Shown piece after piece: positions 29,936 to 38,905 of a stretch of 64,000 bases of DNA. The notes below the pieces were generated by a model. The model did no database searches, had not been told where the DNA came from, and was given only the letters and a program-made list of their open reading frames with translations. How positions within the stretch are numbered: position 1 is the stretch's first letter; the number at the start of each line of letters is the position of its first letter. The stretch is from Methylobacterium sp. J-077 (lineage in GTDB: Bacteria > Pseudomonadota > Alphaproteobacteria > Rhizobiales > Beijerinckiaceae): positions 62,001 to 126,000 of the forward strand of contig NZ_JAKSYJ010000230.1 of assembly GCF_022829365.1 (NCBI RefSeq), written 5' to 3'. The translations under genes were made by a program, and so were the position numbers.

Positions 29936-30241
29936 GGCAGGGCTGACGGACCGACAGGCCTATCGCGACGGCGACGTTTCGCCTCTTACGCCCCCTACGA
30001 CATTCACAAATCGGCTTGCACCGGACGCGACGCGCCCCCTCTCCCGTGCGGGAGAGGGTTGGGGTGGGGGATACGCGCGATCCGGAAAGCCCTCACCCTG
30101 TCCCTCTCCCGCACGGAAGAGGGGACCCGAGCCCCATCCAGAAAACCGGGGATCCGGCAGTTCGGCATGCCGGAAGCGCAGACGATGCCGGAGCGGCGGT
30201 GATGGGGCGGCTCAGCGAGAGGGGCGCGTCCGGAACCGCCC
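29936..30241. other. Intergenic stretch with repeat copy B
   Basis: Between the SGNH gene and the tail-fibre stop. Apart from the palindromic repeat at 30035-30129, I see no gene or clear signal. Confidence 0.6.
30035..30129. repeat. CTCTCCC palindromic repeat, copy B
   Basis: Same organisation as the unit at 28093: CCCTCTCCCGTGCGGGAGAGGG at the left, CCCTCACCCTG linker, CTCTCCCGCACGG at the right. The right hairpin carries a mismatch (GGAAGAGG). Confidence 0.88.
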
Positions 30242-31498
30242 TCAAGATCCCAATCCCAACCAATACGCCGAGACATTCCCGGCGCCCGTGACCGTGCTGC
30301 CGGTCGTGCGGCGATTGCGGAGGGTGAATCCGGTGGCATTCACGTCGCTCACGTGACTCGCGTAAAGCGTCCCGGAATCCCGGGAGACCGGCTGCGCCCA
30401 GACGCCCAGGCAGGCATTGGGGAATGCCGTCGCGAACGAGACGGAAACATCCGCATCGGCGCCCGTAGCGAGCCCCCATTGCAGGATCAGCCCGTTGGCG
30501 AGCCGGGCATAGCCGTTCTGAGCGAGCGCCTGCGTGCCGAGTGCCAGGGGTGTCCCATCGGCGCGTTGGTAGTGGCGCACGCGCCACCGGCCGGCGCCGT
30601 CCGAGGTGGCCAGGCAGGTGTCGTCGGCGGCCGTGACGATGTCGGCGCGGGTCGGCAGCATGAGCTGCTCGGAATCGTGGACCAGGGTGGCGGCGCCGGC
30701 AAAGCGCAGGAGCCGCTCCCGGTCGGCGCCGGTGCCGAAGCGCGTGATCCGGGCCGTGCCGGTGACCAGCACCCGCCGGGTGCCGGCGCCGCCGAGATCC
30801 GTGGTCGCCGCCGAGGCCAGCACGGTCTCCGTGGAGGCGAAGTCGATCCCGCCCTTCGCCGCGGAGGCGGTGAGTGCCGTACTGAAGGCGGACCCATCCG
30901 GCGACACCTTCAGGGAAAAGTCGTCGCCGCCGAGGAGGCCCAGCAGGGCGCGGGCGGAATAGCCGGTCTGGAGGATCAGGCCGGCATCCCGGGAGGCGGC
31001 CTGCTTGTTGACCGCGATCCGCATGTCGCCGGAGCCCGGCGTGGTATCGTCCCAGGTGAGCAGGGCCGCGTCCGACTTGACCGCGAGGCGGTTGGTGGCA
31101 TCCGCCCCGGTGTTGATGCCGAGCTGGCCGACGCTCTGGATCGCCGTGAGCGTCCGGCGGAAGCCGCCCCAGACGGTGCCGTCGAACACGTAGAGGTCGG
31201 CCTCGTCGATCACGTAGGCGAACCAGCCGGCCCGGGGCACCGCGCCGATCCAGACGCCGTCCGAATAGCGCACCACCTGGCCGGTGAGCCCGGCCCAGGC
31301 GCCCCCCGGGTTCGAGGCGGCCACGAGGTAGCGGTCGCCGTCGGCTGGGTTCTGGGGTGGCGCGGCGAGGTCCTTGTCCAGGCAGGCGAGCTGGACCAGG
31401 GCGTCGAGGACGCCGAGCGCCTCGTTGTGGGTGACGTGCTTCTGGGCCTGGCTCGCCGCGATCAGCGGCAGGCCGAGGCGGGGCGTGGCATCGGTCAT
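30242..31498 (-). CDS. GTA tail-fibre protein (DUF2793)
   Basis: A 418-residue fibre-like protein from ATG 31498. The N-terminal third matches DUF2793 (TPRLGLPLIAASQAQKHVTH, the typical opening), the middle is low-complexity beta-rich, and the C-terminus (GYARLANGLILQWGLATG, then VSFATAFPNACLGVWAQ) matches the tail-fibre tip domain of gp53 type. It probably mediates attachment of the particle to recipient cells. It is the gene after the g15 baseplate protein, 178 nt downstream, with a repeat between them. Confidence 0.85.
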   Translation of the reverse strand: MTDATPRLGLPLIAASQAQKHVTHNEALGVLDALVQLACLDKDLAAPPQNPADGDRYLVAASNPGGAWAGLTGQVVRYSDGVWIGAVPRAGWFAYVIDEADLYVFDGTVWGGFRRTLTAIQSVGQLGINTGADATNRLAVKSDAALLTWDDTTPGSGDMRIAVNKQAASRDAGLILQTGYSARALLGLLGGDDFSLKVSPDGSAFSTALTASAAKGGIDFASTETVLASAATTDLGGAGTRRVLVTGTARITRFGTGADRERLLRFAGAATLVHDSEQLMLPTRADIVTAADDTCLATSDGAGRWRVRHYQRADGTPLALGTQALAQNGYARLANGLILQWGLATGADADVSVSFATAFPNACLGVWAQPVSRDSGTLYASHVSDVNATGFTLRNRRTTGSTVTGAGNVSAYWLGLGS

Positions 31499-31555
31499 CA
31501 AGGGCTCCGGAAGGCTTGCGGTGTCCGATCGGATCGCCCGGCCGGATGTGCTTTG

Positions 31556-31649
31556 CCGTCATCGCGAGCGCAGCGAAGCGACCCAGGGACGCGCCACGGT
31601 CTGGTATCGCGCGCTGCCCTGGGTTGCTTCGCTGCGCTCGCAATGACGG
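31556..31649. repeat. CCGTCAT...ATGACGG inverted repeat, copy 1
   Basis: Outer arms CCGTCATCGCGAGCGCAGCG and CGCTGCGCTCGCAATGACGG pair over about 30 nt (extended by AAGCGACCCAGGG / CCCTGGGTTGCTT). A second copy lies at 36334-36427. This arm is a common dispersed repeat in alphaproteobacteria. Confidence 0.9.
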
Positions 31650-31676
31650 TGAGGGCTTCGTCGATGCGAGACGGGA

Positions 31677-34600
31677 TCAGGCCGAGCGGACGGGGATGCG
31701 GGCGCGGCTGGCCGAGCCGGGGCCGGCCACGGCGCCGATCTGCGCCACGGCCACGTCGAGGCTGGTCTGCTTGCCGCCGAAATCGGCCGCCTCGTCGGCG
31801 TGGAGGATCTGCTGCGCTTCGGCCCGGATCAGGCGCAGGGGCGTGCCGGCACCGGAATAGACCGTGACCGCGTAGGCCTCCGGCTCGTCCAGCGGGATCT
31901 CGGCGGGCTCCCAGGCATCACCGTCCCGGCGTGCCCGGCGGATCCAGGAGAGCCGCACGCCCGAGGCCTCCCGGCGCGCCCGCAGATGGACCAGCCGCAG
32001 GGGACGCAAAGCCGCGAGCCCCGCCGTCGCGGTGAACTCCGAAAAGGCCGGATCGCCCGGGTCCCGGGCGGCCGGGCCGACCCGGTAGCGGAAGCCGCGG
32101 CCGACCTCGTCCAGGCGCTCGACCAGGGGCACCACCGCGCCGTCGTCGAGCCGCACGATCAGGCTGCCCGCCGGGGCGGACCGGCCGGCCGACGCTTCGC
32201 TGCCGGCGAGCCCGCGCAACAATCCCGAGAGCCGGTAGGTGTCGGGGCCGATCAGCACCGCGTTGGCGGCGGAGAGCAGCTCCACCGCGCCGTCCGGCCC
32301 GATCAGCGCGAACAGGTTGCCGCCGCCGAGCATGGCGGCCTCGCCGATGGAACCGAGGGCTCCGCCCCGTCGCAGGGTGACGTCGAGCGGAACGCCCCGC
32401 TGCAGCCGCCAGAGCGGCCCGGCGGGCAGGTCGGTCAGGGTCAGCCCGAGGCAGGCCGGGTAGTCGACGAGGCCGTGCAGGGCGAGCGGCCCGGTCCCTT
32501 CCGCGCGCCAGACGGCCGCCTCCCCGGGCCAGGGCTCGGCCGCCACGACGAGGTATTGCAGCACCGTCGGGCTGCCGCGGTCCACCGGCAGGTCGAGCAC
32601 CACGGCGAAGGGCGGTCCCGGGAAGGCCGGTGTCGAGCCGGCCGGCAGGGCTTGGCTGCGGGGCAGGCCGCGCGCGGGCCCGCCCCGGGGCGGCACGCCG
32701 CTCGCCTCGATCCGCCGTCCGGTGGGCGCGTCGTCGATCCGGTCGATCCTGCGCAAAACCGTCCCACCCGGCACGTCGGCCGGCACCGCCAGCAGGTCGC
32801 CGGGCTCCAGCTCCAGCCGGCGCGGGCTTAAAGAGAAGACCGCGCTGTCCCGGGCCGCGATGACCCGGTCGAGCATCGCCTCGGCCAGGTCGTCGCCGGT
32901 CTCCCGGCGGGTGACGATCGCCGCCTCGATCCGGACCTCGCGCCGCCGCTCGCCCACCGGGCGGATCGCGGCAGCCGCGGCGCGGCGGTAATCCGGGCTC
33001 TCGGATTCGGTGAGCCCGAGCTCGACCGAGCGCGGCAGGGCGCTCTCCTCGGCCCGGACCTGACGCAGGACCGGTTTGTCCTCGGACAGCCTGACGAGGT
33101 CGGCTTCGGCCAGCACCACCGGCCTGTCGCGGCGGGGCCCGCGCAGGTGCAGGGTGCCGGCCACCGCCGAGACGTCGAGGCCGTAGACCTGCGCCAGGGT
33201 CTCCAGGGCGCCGCGCGCCGAGAGCGGCCGGTCGACGACGTAGCCGTCGAGGAAGGCGGCGGCCTCCACGGCGACCGGCGCGTCGAAGCCGAAATCGGCC
33301 AGGATCTTCAGGACCAGCAGGTCGAGATCGCAGCCCTCGATCCGTCCCGTGATCCAATGCCCGACCCGCCAGTTGGCGGTGTCGGCCCAGACCGCCTGCA
33401 CGGCCGGGAAGGCCGGGTAGGGCCGCGCGTCCCAGGACCAGACGAAGATCGATCCCGGATCGACCATCCGGCCGCCATAGACCGGCGAGACCGGGTTGTC
33501 GGCCTCCGAGAAGCCCGCGGCCGCCGGATCGAACCGGGCGATCACCGCCTCGACGCCCCGCAGCTGGATCAGCTCGTCGCGCAAGGCCCGGGATTGCGGC
33601 GGGTAGGCGCCCTCGGCCGATTTCGGATCGGGGAAGACGTTGGGGCCGTTCGTGCCCTTGTCCACCGCCGGCACCCCGACCTCGGTGAGCCAGATCGGCT
33701 TGCCCTCGGGCACCCAGGCGGTGGCGCGGGTCTCGAGCCCGCCGTCGCGCTCGACATGGGGGTTCGACCACCAGCCGACCAGGTCCTTGGGCCGGAAGAC
33801 CCACGGCTTACCAGCGGCGCCGTCCTGGATCGGCAGGCGCGCCTGCGCCGCCCGCCCGGCCGCGTCGGCGTAGTACCAGTCGTACGCCTCGCCCGAGGCG
33901 CCGCGTGCCTTCAGGTAGGCGCGGTCGGTGATGTCCCCCGAGACCGCGAGGTCGGCATGGTCCGGCGTGTCCCGCCAGTCGGAGAGGGGCGGATACCAGT
34001 CGATCCCGACCGCGCCGATGTTCGGGTCGGCAAACAGGTCGTCGAGGGGAAACCGGATCGTGGCGCCGCCGTCGCGGACATGGGCGCCGTACTCGGTCCA
34101 GTCCGCCCCGTAGACCAGCGTCACGCCGGCGCCCAAGCGGGACCGCAGCTCCGCGGCGAGGGTCTTGAACGCCTGCACGGCCGGGTAGCCAGCGGCGGCG
34201 CGGACCCGGGTGAGGCCGACGAACTCGCTGCCGATGACGAAGCCGGCGATCCGCACGCCCCGCGCCGCCCATTGCGCCGCGAGGCCGGCGTAATGCAGCA
34301 CCTCCGTGCGGTAGCCGCCCCCAAAGAAGCTTTGGATCTGCGCCTCCGCGGCGTCGGTGCCGTCCGGGCTCCCAGAGACGCCCGGGGCTGGGTCGCAGGT
34401 GATGCGCCCGCGCCAGGGATAGGGCGGCTGGGTCGCGCCGGGCACGCGGGGATCGGGCAGGCCGTTGCCGGCCGGCACGTCCATCATCACGAACGGGTAG
34501 AGCAGCACCTCCAGGCCGCGGGCGACGAGATCGGCCACCAGCCGGGCCAGCCCGGCATCCGACGGGGTGCCGCCATAGGCGGGCGTGCCGTCCGGCAGGG

Positions 34601-35573
34601 TCGAGACCATTTCGGCCCGCGCGCGCGTGATCCCGGCGACGCTCCAGGCCTCCGGCTTGGTGCGCTTGGCCCGGGTCTCGACCTTCGGCACCACCCGGCA
34701 GGATCCGGCGCGCAGGTCGGTGCCGAACCACGTCGCCACCACGGCGACCCGGCGCAGGTTCGGGCACAGGGCCTGGAGGGCGTCGAGGGAAGCGATGACG
34801 TCGGTGGTGCGCTGGAGCTGGTGCCGGTTCGCCGCCTGCGTCCGGCCGAGGCCGAGATCGACGGTGACGAGGTTCGGATCGAGGGCGAACTCGCCGGCCC
34901 CCGGGATCAGGTCGACGGCGCGGATCCGGTGGAACAGGCCGTTGACCGGGCGCACCACCTCGAAGGCGAACTGGGGCACGCGATTGCCGAACTCGGCGAG
35001 CGGCAGGTTCTCGAACACCACGTAGGCGAGGCCGCGATAGGCCGGGGCGTTCTCCGCCCCTTCCTTGGCGACGATCAGCGGGTCCGGCGCCTGGTCGGGG
35101 CCGCCGGTATGGACCCGCAGGGTGATCCCGACCTGATCGATCTCCCTGCCGTCCGCCCAGATGCGGCGGACCAGGGCGATCTCGCCCTCGCACAGGCCGA
35201 CCGCGAGGTTGGCGTAGTAGGCGTAGCGGGTGCGCACGGTCTTCTGCCCGCCCGCGCCCTTGGAGGCGGAGGCCGCGCGCTCCACCGTCGTGTTGGCGAC
35301 CTCCCGGGGGCGCGTCGCCCAGATCAGGCTGCCGCCGATCTTCGCCCGCCCGTAGACCCGCGGGATGGGGTCGCCCTCCGTGGAGGACAGGCCGGCCACG
35401 TCGGCGAGCCGCGGCCCCTCGACGAAGCGCGCGTGCCGCCCGGAGCCCGACAGCATCCCGTCGAGCCCCGCCCCCGCGGCCGCCCCGAGCACGCGCCCCA
35501 CCACGGCCCCGATCGGCCCGCCCAGGGCGGTCCCCGCCGCCGCGCCCGCCGTCGACAGGATCAGGGTGGCCAT
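31677..35573 (-). CDS. GTA baseplate megaprotein (g15 homologue)
   Basis: A 1298-residue multidomain protein matching RcGTA g15. It opens with a Gly/Ala-rich hydrophobic segment (MATLILSTAGAAAGTALGGP). A glycoside-hydrolase-like TIM-barrel domain follows in the middle (about residues 400-720; DWTEYGAHVRDG, WLTEVGVPAVDKG), then a tail-hub domain (DLLVLKILADFGFDAP, about 745-900) and C-terminal fibre-attachment domains. It forms the tail tip and probably binds or digests surface polymers. It is the largest and most diagnostic GTA gene here. Start ATG 35573. It shares a 77-nt upstream region with the divergent toxin-antitoxin pair. Confidence 0.94.
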   Translation of the reverse strand: MATLILSTAGAAAGTALGGPIGAVVGRVLGAAAGAGLDGMLSGSGRHARFVEGPRLADVAGLSSTEGDPIPRVYGRAKIGGSLIWATRPREVANTTVERAASASKGAGGQKTVRTRYAYYANLAVGLCEGEIALVRRIWADGREIDQVGITLRVHTGGPDQAPDPLIVAKEGAENAPAYRGLAYVVFENLPLAEFGNRVPQFAFEVVRPVNGLFHRIRAVDLIPGAGEFALDPNLVTVDLGLGRTQAANRHQLQRTTDVIASLDALQALCPNLRRVAVVATWFGTDLRAGSCRVVPKVETRAKRTKPEAWSVAGITRARAEMVSTLPDGTPAYGGTPSDAGLARLVADLVARGLEVLLYPFVMMDVPAGNGLPDPRVPGATQPPYPWRGRITCDPAPGVSGSPDGTDAAEAQIQSFFGGGYRTEVLHYAGLAAQWAARGVRIAGFVIGSEFVGLTRVRAAAGYPAVQAFKTLAAELRSRLGAGVTLVYGADWTEYGAHVRDGGATIRFPLDDLFADPNIGAVGIDWYPPLSDWRDTPDHADLAVSGDITDRAYLKARGASGEAYDWYYADAAGRAAQARLPIQDGAAGKPWVFRPKDLVGWWSNPHVERDGGLETRATAWVPEGKPIWLTEVGVPAVDKGTNGPNVFPDPKSAEGAYPPQSRALRDELIQLRGVEAVIARFDPAAAGFSEADNPVSPVYGGRMVDPGSIFVWSWDARPYPAFPAVQAVWADTANWRVGHWITGRIEGCDLDLLVLKILADFGFDAPVAVEAAAFLDGYVVDRPLSARGALETLAQVYGLDVSAVAGTLHLRGPRRDRPVVLAEADLVRLSEDKPVLRQVRAEESALPRSVELGLTESESPDYRRAAAAAIRPVGERRREVRIEAAIVTRRETGDDLAEAMLDRVIAARDSAVFSLSPRRLELEPGDLLAVPADVPGGTVLRRIDRIDDAPTGRRIEASGVPPRGGPARGLPRSQALPAGSTPAFPGPPFAVVLDLPVDRGSPTVLQYLVVAAEPWPGEAAVWRAEGTGPLALHGLVDYPACLGLTLTDLPAGPLWRLQRGVPLDVTLRRGGALGSIGEAAMLGGGNLFALIGPDGAVELLSAANAVLIGPDTYRLSGLLRGLAGSEASAGRSAPAGSLIVRLDDGAVVPLVERLDEVGRGFRYRVGPAARDPGDPAFSEFTATAGLAALRPLRLVHLRARREASGVRLSWIRRARRDGDAWEPAEIPLDEPEAYAVTVYSGAGTPLRLIRAEAQQILHADEAADFGGKQTSLDVAVAQIGAVAGPGSASRARIPVRSA

Positions 35574-35614
35574 GGCGGGCTCCGGAGTGGCAAGGCAACA
35601 GCGATTGCGAGGAT

Positions 35615-35630
35615 ATACAAATTTTTGTAT
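35615..35630. promoter_or_regulatory. Operator-like palindrome before the toxin-antitoxin pair
   Basis: ATACAAA-TT-TTTGTAT is a perfect 7-bp inverted repeat in an AT-rich patch, 20 nt before the toxin start and 41 nt before the divergent g15 start. It fits the autoregulatory operator expected for an XRE antitoxin, and could also affect g15 transcription. Confidence 0.65.
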
Positions 35631-35650
35631 GAGACGTGTCTGGGGCTTCG

Positions 35651-36010
35651 ATGAGCTTGGGCGGTGTCGTGGTTGAGCGACCCAAAGGCGTGGTGTTTCG
35701 CGGGAGCGCGCTCGACGACCTGCGCGCCTTTCCCAGGGATGCGCGACGCGCCGCCGGACATCAGATCGACCGCGTTCAGTCCGGCCTTGATCCGGACGAT
35801 TGGAAGCCGATGCCGACCCTCGGTTCGGGCGTCCGCGAGATCCGTATCAGGGAGCCGGATGGCGCGTTCCGGGTGATCTACGTGGCGAAATTCCCCGGCG
35901 CAGTGGTCGTCCTGCATTGCTTCCGCAAGACGACCCAAAAAACCGCTCTTGCCGATATCGCCACGGCCAAACGCCGCTACGCCGACTTCATGCAGGAGTT
36001 ACAACGATGA
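35651..36010 (+). CDS. HigB/Gp49-like toxin of a type II system
   Basis: A 119-residue RelE-superfamily protein of the phage-derived Gp49/HigB type. Diagnostic segments are VVFRGSALDDLRAFPRDARR near residues 14-33, VREIRIREPDGAFRVIYVAK and the C-terminal VVLHCFRKTTQKT. Members cleave mRNA at the ribosome. I use ATG 35651; GTG 35636 is an alternative. Its stop overlaps the antitoxin start (ATGA). Toxin-first order is typical of higBA. Confidence 0.88.
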   Translation: MSLGGVVVERPKGVVFRGSALDDLRAFPRDARRAAGHQIDRVQSGLDPDDWKPMPTLGSGVREIRIREPDGAFRVIYVAKFPGAVVVLHCFRKTTQKTALADIATAKRRYADFMQELQR

Positions 36011-36288
36011 CCGAAAGACATTTCGACAGCGTCTGGGACGCGATCGAAGACACGCCGGCGGAGGCCGCGCATATGCGCATCCGCTCGCAGCTGATGATGG
36101 CCCTGCGCAATCACATCGAGCAATCCGGCCTGAACCAGTCCCAGGCGGCGAAGGTCTTGGGCGTCACGCAGCCGCGCGTCTCGGACCTGATGCGCGGCAA
36201 GATCGACCTGTTCGCGATCGACACGCTGGTCGCGATGCTCGCCGCGGCCGGACTCCAGGTTGAGCTGCGCATCGCCGCGGCGGCCTGA
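36007..36288 (+). CDS. XRE-family antitoxin (HigA-like)
   Basis: A 93-residue protein with a helix-turn-helix (LNQSQAAKVLGVTQPRVSDL, residues about 41-60) and the conserved tail KIDLFAIDTLVAMLAAAGL. It neutralises the toxin and represses the operon, probably through the palindrome at 35615-35630. It lies on the strand opposite the GTA genes, between g14 and g15. Confidence 0.9.
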   Translation: MTERHFDSVWDAIEDTPAEAAHMRIRSQLMMALRNHIEQSGLNQSQAAKVLGVTQPRVSDLMRGKIDLFAIDTLVAMLAAAGLQVELRIAAAA

Positions 36289-36333
36289 TCGGCTTGATGC
36301 GGTTTGCGATCGAAGTGCTCGCCACTACCTCCA

Positions 36334-36427
36334 CCGTCATCGCGAGCGCAGCGAAGCGACCCAGGGCAGCGCGCGATCCCAGACCGTAGCGTTTCACTGG
36401 GTCGCTTCGCTACGCTCGCGATGACGG
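36334..36427. repeat. CCGTCAT...ATGACGG inverted repeat, copy 2
   Basis: Arms CCGTCATCGCGAGCGCAGCG and CGCTACGCTCGCGATGACGG. It overlaps the 3' end of g14: the g14 stop codon (36410-36412) lies inside the right arm, where this copy has TA instead of the usual TG. Confidence 0.9.
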
Positions 36428-36940
36428 CGTGGAACGACCTGAGTTGCGCGCGATAAGCGTCAAGCTCACCGTGGCGACGGGCTCCCCGTAAGGATCCTCC
36501 GGGAACCGGAACACCCCCGTCAGGTGCCGCCGCCACCAGGCGGTGAGTGCCACCTCGGCCACGGCGGCGTGGTCGTGGGCGTGGATCATGGCGCCGTCGC
36601 CGGTGGCGATGGCGCAGTGGCGAGCCGGGAGATGGGACCGGGAGGCGAAGAGCAGCACGTCGCCCGGTCCTGGCATCGGGCCGTCCACCGGCACGAGGTG
36701 GCGCGCCGCCGCGGCGGTGAGCGGGTCGGTGCCCGGCGCGGCGGATTCCGCCCAGGTGGCGGCATAGGGCGGCACCTTTTCCGGCTCGGCCCCGTAGAGT
36801 CCGCGCCAGACCCCGCGCAGCAGCCCGAGGCAGTCGCAGCCGACGCCGCGCAGGGACGCCTGGTGCCGGTAGGGCGTGCCGAGCCACAGCCGCGCCTCGC
36901 CGAGCGCGGCCACGCCGATGTCGCGCCGCATCGCGCTCAT
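36410..36940 (-). CDS. GTA NlpC/P60 peptidase (g14 homologue)
   Basis: A 176-residue cysteine peptidase of the NlpC/P60 fold, as in RcGTA g14. Catalytic C37 lies in GVGCDCLGLLRG, and the histidine region is RHCAIATGDGAMIHA. It should cut peptidoglycan cross-bridges during DNA delivery. ATG 36940 overlaps the g13 stop (ATGA). The last nine residues and the stop codon come from the dispersed repeat at 36334-36427, so the original C-terminus may have been replaced. Confidence 0.92.
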   Translation of the reverse strand: MSAMRRDIGVAALGEARLWLGTPYRHQASLRGVGCDCLGLLRGVWRGLYGAEPEKVPPYAATWAESAAPGTDPLTAAAARHLVPVDGPMPGPGDVLLFASRSHLPARHCAIATGDGAMIHAHDHAAVAEVALTAWWRRHLTGVFRFPEDPYGEPVATVSLTLIARNSGRSTPSSRA

Positions 36941-37815
36941 CGGAACAGGCTCCCGCCGTCGAGGACGGGCTCCGAGCCCGGCACCGCCCGCATCACCGCG
37001 TCGTTGCCGGGCATGTGCGGAAAGCCCTGGAAGTTGACAGCGTTGGCGAAGCGGTCCCGGCAGGTAGCGAGCCGCTTGTCGCAGCCGGCGGTGAGGCTGA
37101 ACGCATCCCCGGGCGCCACCGGCCGGGGCGGCGGCACCCACAATTCGAGGAGCGTGCCGAGCTGGAGCCGCACATCCGCCGCGAGCCCGGCATTGGCGCC
37201 CGTACTCCAGGTGAGCGCTCCGCCGGTGAACAGCCCGTCCGGGAAGCCGCCAGCTAGGGTCACCGCGAGGGTCGCAGGTTCGGGCAGGCCAGCGACCAGG
37301 CCGGTGGTGCGCCAACCCGCGAGGTCGACCCGGCAGCGGGCGTCACCGAGATCGGCCCCGCAGGTGGCCCGGAAGGTGCGGCCGCGCTCGGCGCCGAGCC
37401 GGTGGGCGAGGCCGCGCAGCTCCGCCACGAAGGCATCGCCCTCGCGCCGCACCTCGCCGATCGTGCCGACATCGAGCAGCAGGCGGGTCTCGGGGTTCGA
37501 CCAGTCGACCAGCCAAGTCTCCACCGCAGCGCCGTCGTACAGGCCGCCCGCGATGTCGGCCTCGGTCAGCCCGAGGGCGCTCAGCGCCCCGGCGACGTCG
37601 CCTCCGGAGACCGCGAAGCCGGATTCGGACGCGGCCTCGGCGGCCTCCAGCCCGGTGCGGGCGGCGTGGATCAGGCCTGCGAGGGTCAGGTCGCGGTCAT
37701 GGTCGGTGAAGCCCAGCGCCACGCCGTCCCGCCGGCGCAGGGACCAGCAGCGGCACAGGGTGGTGACGCCGCCCGCGAGATGGGCCGCGAAGGCACTCGG
37801 GATATCGCGCATCAT
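36937..37815 (-). CDS. GTA tail hub protein (g13 homologue, DUF2163)
   Basis: A 292-residue protein of the DUF2163 family (RcGTA g13). Characteristic features are the opening CRCWSLRRRDGVALGFTDHDRD, the cysteine pair TCGADLGDARC, and the C-terminal GCDKRLATCRDRFANAVNFQ. It forms part of the baseplate hub and carries an iron-sulfur cluster in the RcGTA structure. Start ATG 37815; TTG 37818 and ATG 37812 are neighbouring alternatives. Confidence 0.92.
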   Translation of the reverse strand: MMRDIPSAFAAHLAGGVTTLCRCWSLRRRDGVALGFTDHDRDLTLAGLIHAARTGLEAAEAASESGFAVSGGDVAGALSALGLTEADIAGGLYDGAAVETWLVDWSNPETRLLLDVGTIGEVRREGDAFVAELRGLAHRLGAERGRTFRATCGADLGDARCRVDLAGWRTTGLVAGLPEPATLAVTLAGGFPDGLFTGGALTWSTGANAGLAADVRLQLGTLLELWVPPPRPVAPGDAFSLTAGCDKRLATCRDRFANAVNFQGFPHMPGNDAVMRAVPGSEPVLDGGSLFR

Positions 37816-37877
37816 CAATCCTCACGTCACCTCAGCTACCCAGGTTTGTGGCGCGACAGCTTTTGCAGAGCTCGACG

Positions 37878-37983
37878 CCCCCCCTCTCCCGTGCGGGAGA
37901 GGGCTGGGGTGAGGGATCAGGTCCTTCCGGAGAGGTCGCACCCCTCACCCTGTCCCTCTCCCGCACGGGAGAGGGGATCCGCG
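37878..37983. repeat. CTCTCCC palindromic repeat, copy C
   Basis: Third unit of the 28093 family: CCCCTCTCCCGTGCGGGAGA at the left, CCCCTCACCCTGTCCCTCTC in the right half, closing with GGGAGAGGGGATCCGC. It sits in the gap between g12 and g13. Confidence 0.9.
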
Positions 37984-38023
37984 CCCTTTCGCAGCCAATT
38001 AGGCGATCCGAAATCTGCGTCGC

Positions 38024-38665
38024 TCACGGCACGATCTCGACGAGGGGTACCTTCGGGATCTCGCCCGCCGTGAAGGCCGCGAGGTCGATGGTGAGGTCGT
38101 CGGTGTCGAAGCGGACCGGCACGTCGAAGGCGAAGCCCGCCGTGACGGCTGCCCCCGCCGGCGGGACGTGGCCGGTCGCGAAAGTCACGAGCCCCGTGGC
38201 CGGGTCGCAGGCGAAGGCGTCGGCACCGATCTCCCAGCCGGCAACCGCCACCCGGACGCTGCCGGAAACCGGCTTGGCGATGCGCCGGCGATAGGGCGCG
38301 AAGCCGGACCCGTAGGTCTTGGCCAGCGGGAAGGAGGCGGTGGCGCCGTCGCCGGTGCCGAGCGGCTGGTCGAGGGGGCCGATCGCCCGGCCGGGCGGGC
38401 CGGAGCGGAAATCGACCCGGTCGCGGTAGCGGAAGCCGTAGAGACGGCCGCGCCGCTCCTCGAAGAAGGCCAGCACCGCGTGGAGCGCATCGAGCCCGCG
38501 CACCCCGAACCCGGCATCGTAGCGGCGCCGCGAATCGGCCCAGCGGCCGTTGCGGTGCTCGCGGCCCGAGGCCAGCGTGACGATCTCGGTGAGCCGCTGC
38601 GGGCCGCCGCTGCCGCGCAGCGACACGTCGAGGGGAAACAGCACCTCGTGGAAGGCGTCGGCCAT
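38024..38665 (-). CDS. GTA distal tail protein (g12 homologue, DUF2460)
   Basis: A 213-residue protein of the DUF2460 family (MADAFHEVLFPLDVSLRGSG at the start, RRYDAGFGVRGLDALHAVLA), matching RcGTA g12, the distal tail ring protein. Start ATG 38665; the frame continues to 38719 but the shorter start fits the family. Confidence 0.93.
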   Translation of the reverse strand: MADAFHEVLFPLDVSLRGSGGPQRLTEIVTLASGREHRNGRWADSRRRYDAGFGVRGLDALHAVLAFFEERRGRLYGFRYRDRVDFRSGPPGRAIGPLDQPLGTGDGATASFPLAKTYGSGFAPYRRRIAKPVSGSVRVAVAGWEIGADAFACDPATGLVTFATGHVPPAGAAVTAGFAFDVPVRFDTDDLTIDLAAFTAGEIPKVPLVEIVP

Positions 38666-38843
38666 GGCGCGATGATCCCGGAGAGGGGGCCGGAGAAGGC
38701 ACGTTCTCCCGGCCGCCACCGGCCGGGAAGAGTTTTTTTGGAACGGGCGAAACTTCGGAAACGCCGTTCATCGACAACCGGCCGCGACCGGGCGAAGATC
38801 ATCGAAGACGACGGATGTTCCTGCGAAGATCTCGATCCCCGGT

Positions 38844-38859
38844 AGATCTTAGAAGATCT
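38844..38859. promoter_or_regulatory. Palindrome upstream of the TauD-type gene
   Basis: AGATCTT-AG-AAGATCT is a perfect 7-bp inverted repeat flanked on both sides by CCGG, with further GAAGATC motifs upstream (38794, 38825). It lies about 47 nt before the dioxygenase start and is a candidate regulator site. Confidence 0.5.
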
Positions 38860-38905
38860 TTCCGGGGAGGCGGGCGTCGTCGACGATCCACCGAGGAGCC
38901 TTACG

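Noticed and set aside
33147..35654. Plus-strand frame of 835 codons
   Set aside because: Antisense of the g15 baseplate gene; same shadow composition.
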